64,000 nt of DNA from Hoeflea sp. BAL378. Its GTDB lineage: Bacteria > Pseudomonadota > Alphaproteobacteria > Rhizobiales > Rhizobiaceae. Of the stretch, positions 59,648 through 64,000 are shown one piece after another. The stretch is taken from the NCBI RefSeq assembly GCF_000759435.1, contig NZ_JRJG01000030.1, positions 1 through 64,000 on the forward strand, read 5' to 3'. The position numbers and the translations under genes were made by a program. How positions within the stretch are numbered: the stretch's first letter is position 1; each line of letters opens with the position of its first letter. The notes beneath the pieces are model-generated. The model had not been told where the DNA came from. It saw nothing but the letters and a program-made list of their open reading frames with translations, and did no database searches.

Positions 59648-60562
59648 ATGTTCGAACTCAAGCAGTTGAAGTGCTTCGTCGCGGTGGCGACCGAGATGAA
59701 CTTTCACCGGGCCGCGGCGAGGCTGAACATGACCCAGCCGCCCTTGTCGCGGCAAATCCGTCTGCTTGAACATGCCATCGGCGTGGAGCTCTTCGATCGC
59801 TCCGGACGGCAGATCCGTCTCACTCCGGGCGGCGAGCGGTTCTTGCTGGAAGCGCGGGATCTGCTGCGCCGGGCGGAGGACAGCGCGCTGGTGGCGCGCG
59901 CGGTCGCCTCGGGCCTGCAAGGCGCGGTGACGCTGGGGTTCGTGCCCATTGCGACGCTCGACCTGTTGCCTCGGATCGTGCCTTTCCTGTCCCGGGAATT
60001 CCCGCAGACCCGACTGGTCCTGCAGGAGATGCTGACGGTCCACCAGGTCCAGGCGCTGACCTCCGGGCGTCACGATCTGGGCATTATCCGGATTCCGCCC
60101 AGCCGCGAGGATCTCGAGTTCCGCCTGATCCGCAGCGAACGCTATCTGCTGGCCATGCACGCCGACCATCCCCTGGCCGGGAGCGAAAGCGTGTCGCTCA
60201 GCGATCTCAACGGACGGGATCTGATCATGTATTCCCCCGGCGCAGGCTGGTACGGCTACGAACGGTTGAATGCCCTCTTCTCGGATCAGGGAATCCGGCC
60301 CAACATCGTCCAGTATTTCGGGGAAACGCTGACCATGCTGTCGCTCGTCAACGTCGATGTCGGGCTCGCGCTGGTGGCCGCGTCCGCGCGCGCCCTGGGC
60401 TTGACCAATGTCGTCTACCGCGAGATCGATCTGCCCTCGCATGTGCGGTCGGAATACTATCTTGCCTACAGCCCGGTCAGGATCGGGGATCCCGTGGTGC
60501 GCCGGGTGTATGACCAGATCATCGACCTGTTTTCCGGCCAGGAAAGCGGCGACGCGCTTTAG
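59648..60562 (+). CDS. LysR-family transcriptional regulator
   Basis: A 304-residue LysR protein starting MFELKQLKCFVAVATEMNFH, with HTH AAARLNMTQPPLSRQIRLLE and a full substrate-binding domain. It follows the TctA gene by 34 bases in the same direction. The 2-hydroxyacid dehydrogenase gene converges on it and overlaps its end by four bases. It probably regulates the acyl-CoA synthetase/enolase/TTT module. Confidence 0.9.
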   Translation: MFELKQLKCFVAVATEMNFHRAAARLNMTQPPLSRQIRLLEHAIGVELFDRSGRQIRLTPGGERFLLEARDLLRRAEDSALVARAVASGLQGAVTLGFVPIATLDLLPRIVPFLSREFPQTRLVLQEMLTVHQVQALTSGRHDLGIIRIPPSREDLEFRLIRSERYLLAMHADHPLAGSESVSLSDLNGRDLIMYSPGAGWYGYERLNALFSDQGIRPNIVQYFGETLTMLSLVNVDVGLALVAASARALGLTNVVYREIDLPSHVRSEYYLAYSPVRIGDPVVRRVYDQIIDLFSGQESGDAL

Positions 60563-61545
60563 GACCTGGCCCCGCCCTGAAGCACCTCTTCCACCATGTC
60601 CAGGCATCGCAGGGCGATGTCGTCGCGCGCTTCGCGCGTGGCGGAGCCGACATGGGGCGTCAGCGCCACATTCGGCAACGCCAGAAGCCGGGGTGAGGGC
60701 GACGGCTCGCCGCAGAAGACGTCGAGCCCCGCAGCCGCCAGATGGCCGTCCTCCAGCGCCGCAATCAGCGCGGCCTCGTCGACCAATCCGCCGCGGGCGG
60801 TGTTGACCAGGATCGCGCCGCGCGGCATCCGGGCAAGACGCCCCGCTGAGATCAGGCCCCGGGTCGCCTCCGTCTCGGGCACGTGCAGCGTCAGGGTGTC
60901 GATCTGCGATATCATGTCGTCGAGATCGGGGAAAAATACCTCGTCACGGCCCGGCGCGGCATTGCGCTGATGGTAAGCCACACTCATTCCGAAGCCGCGC
61001 GCGCGATCGGCGACCAGCCGGCCGATGGCGCCCATCCCGACGATCCCAAGCCGCCGCCCGGTAACCCGCAGGCCCAGCATCTCCGCGTAGCCCAGGCGTC
61101 GCCCCCAGCCGGCACGCATCAGGACGTCATACTCATGCGCGCGCCGGCATGCCATCAGCATCAGCATCAGCGTCAGATCCGCCGTGTCTTCGGTGCCGAT
61201 TGCGGGCACGTTGCAGACCGTGATTCCGCGCTCCGAAGCCGCTGCAAGGTCGATGTGATCGAGCCCGATGCCCGATGTCGCCACCACGCGGAGGCAGCCG
61301 GGCAATTCGGCGATCATCGCCTTGTCGAGCGGAAGGTTGCTGCCGATGATCATGGCCTGCGCGCGATGGGCGCGTGCGGCGGCGACGGTCTCCGCCAGAG
61401 AGAGCGCATGGGAGGAAAGCCGGACATCGAACCTGTCCTGGGCTTCTCGTTCCGCCCGCATCGTCATCGGGCGCGGTATGAGAAGCCTCCACCCGATGCC
61501 GCTTTGGCGTCTTGCCGTCTTTGTTTCGTCTGCACGATTTTCCAT
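60559..61545 (-). CDS. 2-hydroxyacid dehydrogenase (D-isomer specific)
   Basis: A 328-residue enzyme starting at ATG 61545 (MENRADETKTARRQSG); a longer upstream frame overlaps the next region and is not supported. The Rossmann motif is GMGAIG (in RLGIVGMGAIGRLVAD), and the catalytic set lies in NTARGGL, DVFCGEP and LTPHVGS. It resembles glyoxylate/hydroxypyruvate-type reductases. Its product or substrate would be a 2-keto acid, matching the acid-transport module beside it. Confidence 0.88.
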   Translation of the reverse strand: MENRADETKTARRQSGIGWRLLIPRPMTMRAEREAQDRFDVRLSSHALSLAETVAAARAHRAQAMIIGSNLPLDKAMIAELPGCLRVVATSGIGLDHIDLAAASERGITVCNVPAIGTEDTADLTLMLMLMACRRAHEYDVLMRAGWGRRLGYAEMLGLRVTGRRLGIVGMGAIGRLVADRARGFGMSVAYHQRNAAPGRDEVFFPDLDDMISQIDTLTLHVPETEATRGLISAGRLARMPRGAILVNTARGGLVDEAALIAALEDGHLAAAGLDVFCGEPSPSPRLLALPNVALTPHVGSATREARDDIALRCLDMVEEVLQGGARS

Positions 61546-61684
61546 GGCAGGATTTTCCACGGCCGTCCGCAGCCTGTCCAATCGCGATAGGGGATCAACC
61601 AATTCCAAGAATGAACTGGCGTCGCGACGCCGTTCTCGGCCATTCTGGGCGCCACGAATAACCCTTGACCGAGAGGACTGACGC

Positions 61685-62071
61685 ATGAAGACCGGATACA
61701 AGGCGCTGATCGCCGCCGCCGAAGCCGAAATCGAAACCATTTCGCCCCAGGAAGCGCAGCGATTGCACGCCGAGGCTGCGGTGCAATTCGTCGATCTTCG
61801 CGACCGCCGGGAACTCGAACGCGACGGCCGCATCCCGGGCGCCTTTCATTGCCCCCGCGGCATGTTGGAGTTCTGGATCGATCCCGAGAGCCCTTACCAC
61901 AAGCCCGTCTTCGCCGCAGATCGCAAGTTCGTCTTCTATTGCGCAAGCGGCTGGCGCTCGGCACTGGGGGCGAAAACGGCTCAGGACATGGGGCTCGACG
62001 CGGTGGCCCATATCGGCGGCGGATTTGGCGCCTGGCGCGAGGCCGGAGGCGTCACCGAGACGGTGGCGTGA
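61685..62071 (+). CDS. Rhodanese-like domain protein
   Basis: A 128-residue single rhodanese domain with Asp/Arg-rich VDLRDRRELERDG near 36-48 and the catalytic loop Cys86 in YCASGWRSA. It transfers sulfane sulfur or acts as a sulfur carrier. It is divergent from the 2-hydroxyacid dehydrogenase gene (61545) and has no obvious partner; nothing links it to the neighbouring pathway. Confidence 0.85.
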   Translation: MKTGYKALIAAAEAEIETISPQEAQRLHAEAAVQFVDLRDRRELERDGRIPGAFHCPRGMLEFWIDPESPYHKPVFAADRKFVFYCASGWRSALGAKTAQDMGLDAVAHIGGGFGAWREAGGVTETVA

Positions 62072-62670
62072 CGACCCGGTAGACCAGCAATTTCAGGCCG
62101 CGTCGAACCGGACCCCAAACGACCCCGCCGAGTGCGGCGCTGCTGCAGGCCGGAACGCCATGCGGCATATGATAAACTTATGGTGTTGTGAAAGGGGTGC
62201 CTCGGCCCCGCCTCGCATCCTCGGCCCCTGACAACGCCTGGTGGCGCAACGCCCACCGTGACAGGGGCAACAGCGACAGGCCAGCGGGCGCTGAGGCGGC
62301 GATGCGCACGTGCCGCCCCGGCCCAACCGCGGGTCCGGGGTCTGGCGACGCAGCCCCTCCGGCCGTTTCGGCCAGCAGATCAGCTTTCGGATAATTCCCG
62401 TGCTTCGGGCGCGGGAAGCAGCCGTCCCGCATCCGGTCGACCCGCGCAAACCCAGCTCCTTCCTGGGGTCGAGCATGATCTGGCTCAGGCGAGGTATGGG
62501 GCAGCCGCGCGGCTTCGATGACGAAGCCCGCGCGCGTGACTGGAAGACCTCCACCGGACGTGCAGGCTCCAATTACTCCATAGGTCAGACTTATCACCCA
62601 CCGCGGTTTCTGTCTTTGACGCAAGCAGGCCTCGCCACTCTAGTAGACCCACTGGACAGAAAGGCTTGCT
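62072..62670. other. 600-bp intergenic region, no recognised gene
   Basis: Several short frames exist on both strands, but none has a credible start, ribosome binding site or recognisable domain, and their composition is that of non-coding high-GC DNA. It may hold decayed sequence like the other module junctions. The promoter of the FAD oxidoreductase gene should be near the right end; no clear -35/-10 is seen. Confidence 0.5.
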
Positions 62671-64000
62671 ATGTCGGTGATCGTTCTAGGTGGTGGGCTG
62701 ATGGGAACAGCTTCGGCGTTCTTCCTGGCGCAGCGCGGGATTGAGGTTACGCTCATCGAGCGCGGACGCGTCGGCGCGGGCGCCACGGTCGCCTCCTTCG
62801 GCAATATCCGTCGCAGTGGACGCCATCTTTCGCAACTGCCGCTGGCGCGGCGATCCCTGGACCTGTGGAAGCGTGCCGAAGCCTTGCTGGGACGGGATGT
62901 GGAGTTCCGTGCCACCGGACATCTGCGCCTGATCTTCGATGCCGCCAGCCTGGCCGACATGCGCCGTTTCGCCGAGGCCGCGCGGCCGCTCGGCCTGACC
63001 ATCGAGGAGCTTGGGCTGGATGAGATCCGGCGCCGCTTTCCCGGTCTCGGACCACAGGCCATCTCCGCTTCCTTTTCCCCCGAGGACGGTTCCGCAAATC
63101 CCCGGCTGGCCGGCCCTGCCTTCGCGGCAGCCGCTGCCGCAAAGGGAGCGAGGATCGTCGAGGAGGCGCAGGTCTCCCGGATCGCGCGGGATGGCGACGG
63201 CTTCTCGGTGGAAACCGCCCGGGGGAGTTTCCAAGCCGCGACGCTGCTCAATTGCGCCGGCGCCTGGGGGGCCGACATCGCGGCGCAGTTCGGCGAACCC
63301 GTGCCTCTGAAAACCTTCGGTCCGCAGATGGGCGTGACCGAACCTTTGCCGCACCGCATTTTGCCCGTCGTCGGCGTCTGGTCGCAGGATCACGGTGCCT
63401 ATCTGCGGCAGGTCGAGCGCGGCAATATCGTCTTCGGCGGTGCTGTGGAACGGGTGCCGGTCGATCCGAATCCCGGCTTTGCCCAGGCCGATCCCGCCCG
63501 TTTGCCCAGGCAGTTGAGCGCTTTGCTGCGCCTGCTGCCGGCGTTGCGCGATACGGCGGTGATCCGGCAATGGTCGGGCTGCGAAGGGTATGTCGCCGAC
63601 GACCTGCCGATCATGGGCGCGTCGTCCACCACGCCGGGGCTGTTTCACGCATTCGGCTTCTGCGGGCAGGGTTTCCAGCTAGGACCGGGGGTCGGCTCGG
63701 CCATGGCCGAGCTCATTGCCACGGGCTCGTGCGAAACTTCCCTGGAACCCTTTTCCCCCGGCCGGTTCGCCGACAGGGGCACGGATCAGCAGCCGGCCGT
63801 CAGCCGATCCCCGGACATCCGCTCCACAGCCCACGGCGACGTGGCGCTTTCCGTGCGCGACCTGACGATAAGCCTGCCTGACGGGATGGAACGGGCCAAT
63901 GCGGTCGAAGGCGTGTCCTTTGACCTACAACGCGGCCAGATCCTCTGTGTCATCGGAGAATCCGGCTCGGGCAAGTCCGTGACGGCGAACACGATCATGG
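62671..64000 (+). CDS. FAD-dependent oxidoreductase fused in frame to an ABC-transporter ATPase (3' end beyond window)
   Basis: The frame opens at ATG 62671 and stays open to the window edge (443 codons read). Residues 1 to about 372 are a DAO-type FAD-dependent amine/amino-acid oxidoreductase: GGGLMG near residue 8, GATVASFGNIRRSG near 37, LNCAGAWG near 196 and a C-terminal GFCGQGFQLGPGVGSA. After a linker of about 18 residues, residue 391 onward is the start of an Opp/Dpp-type ABC ATPase (VALSVRDLTISLPDG) with Walker A GESGSGKS at 429-436. I checked the codons across the junction and found no stop. The two activities are normally separate adjacent genes in amine- or peptide-catabolic operons; here the oxidoreductase stop codon appears to have been lost. 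The rest of the ATPase lies outside the window. Confidence 0.85.
   Translation, partial: MSVIVLGGGLMGTASAFFLAQRGIEVTLIERGRVGAGATVASFGNIRRSGRHLSQLPLARRSLDLWKRAEALLGRDVEFRATGHLRLIFDAASLADMRRFAEAARPLGLTIEELGLDEIRRRFPGLGPQAISASFSPEDGSANPRLAGPAFAAAAAAKGARIVEEAQVSRIARDGDGFSVETARGSFQAATLLNCAGAWGADIAAQFGEPVPLKTFGPQMGVTEPLPHRILPVVGVWSQDHGAYLRQVERGNIVFGGAVERVPVDPNPGFAQADPARLPRQLSALLRLLPALRDTAVIRQWSGCEGYVADDLPIMGASSTTPGLFHAFGFCGQGFQLGPGVGSAMAELIATGSCETSLEPFSPGRFADRGTDQQPAVSRSPDIRSTAHGDVALSVRDLTISLPDGMERANAVEGVSFDLQRGQILCVIGESGSGKSVTANTIM

Overview
The window looks like a high-GC alphaproteobacterial chromosome, most likely Hyphomicrobiales (rhizobia and relatives). The evidence is the initiator tRNA-fMet 3' end at position 1, GTG/TTG starts, dense ATGA-coupled operons, and a large load of TRAP, Opp/Dpp-type ABC and tripartite tricarboxylate (TTT) uptake systems. 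No species can be named from the sequence alone.

Region 1 (1-18437) is a genomic island in the 3' end of tRNA-fMet. The tRNA 3' segment (1-46) recurs in slightly mutated form at 18392-18437, followed at once by a rho-independent hairpin that probably belonged to the original tRNA locus. The left end holds decayed or unknown genes (a DUF3422 remnant and a membrane protein). The main cargo is a tightly packed four-gene operon (3331-13742). It encodes a trypsin / DNA-RNA non-specific endonuclease / subtilisin triple-domain protein, a second trypsin-like protease, a third protein with a helical N-terminus, a trypsin domain and a P-loop region, and a 1096-aa STAND-type NTPase. This reads as a biological-conflict (probably anti-phage, abortive) system built on a protease cascade, and it is the strongest candidate for something little described. 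Next come an AT-rich unknown gene and a convergent GT4 glycosyltransferase. They are enclosed by a perfect 20-bp inverted repeat whose right copy overlaps the stop codon of a tyrosine recombinase, so this may be an invertible segment. A complete IS3-family (IS407-like) element and a fragment of a second IS3-type element close the island.

Region 2 (18476-64000) is ordinary high-GC chromosome dedicated to uptake and catabolism of small organic molecules. It is arranged as modules, each with a transporter, enzymes and usually a regulator: (a) 18918-25649, EthD protein, PRISE-type reductase, cupin, TRAP transporter with an SDR inside the operon, and LysR; (b) 25873-32163 (minus), Asp/Glu-racemase-like protein, TRAP transporter, 3-hydroxyacyl-CoA-dehydrogenase-like and octopine-dehydrogenase-like enzymes, and RidA, with a divergent quinone oxidoreductase; (c) 34257-42923, Tat-exported binding protein, Opp-type ABC transporter, ABM-domain protein, 2-hydroxyacid dehydrogenase, M24-fold protein and MarR; (d) 43200-52363, LysR, ABC binding protein, DHDPS-type aldolase, two nucleoside hydrolases and an Opp-type transporter; (e) 52809-62071, acyl-CoA synthetase, enolase-superfamily enzyme, AhpD-like protein, TTT transporter, LysR, a second hydroxyacid dehydrogenase and a rhodanese; (f) from 62671 to the window end, an FAD oxidoreductase fused in frame to an ABC-transporter ATPase, cut by the window edge. 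Remnants of IS630, IS407-like and IS6-like elements lie at several module junctions.
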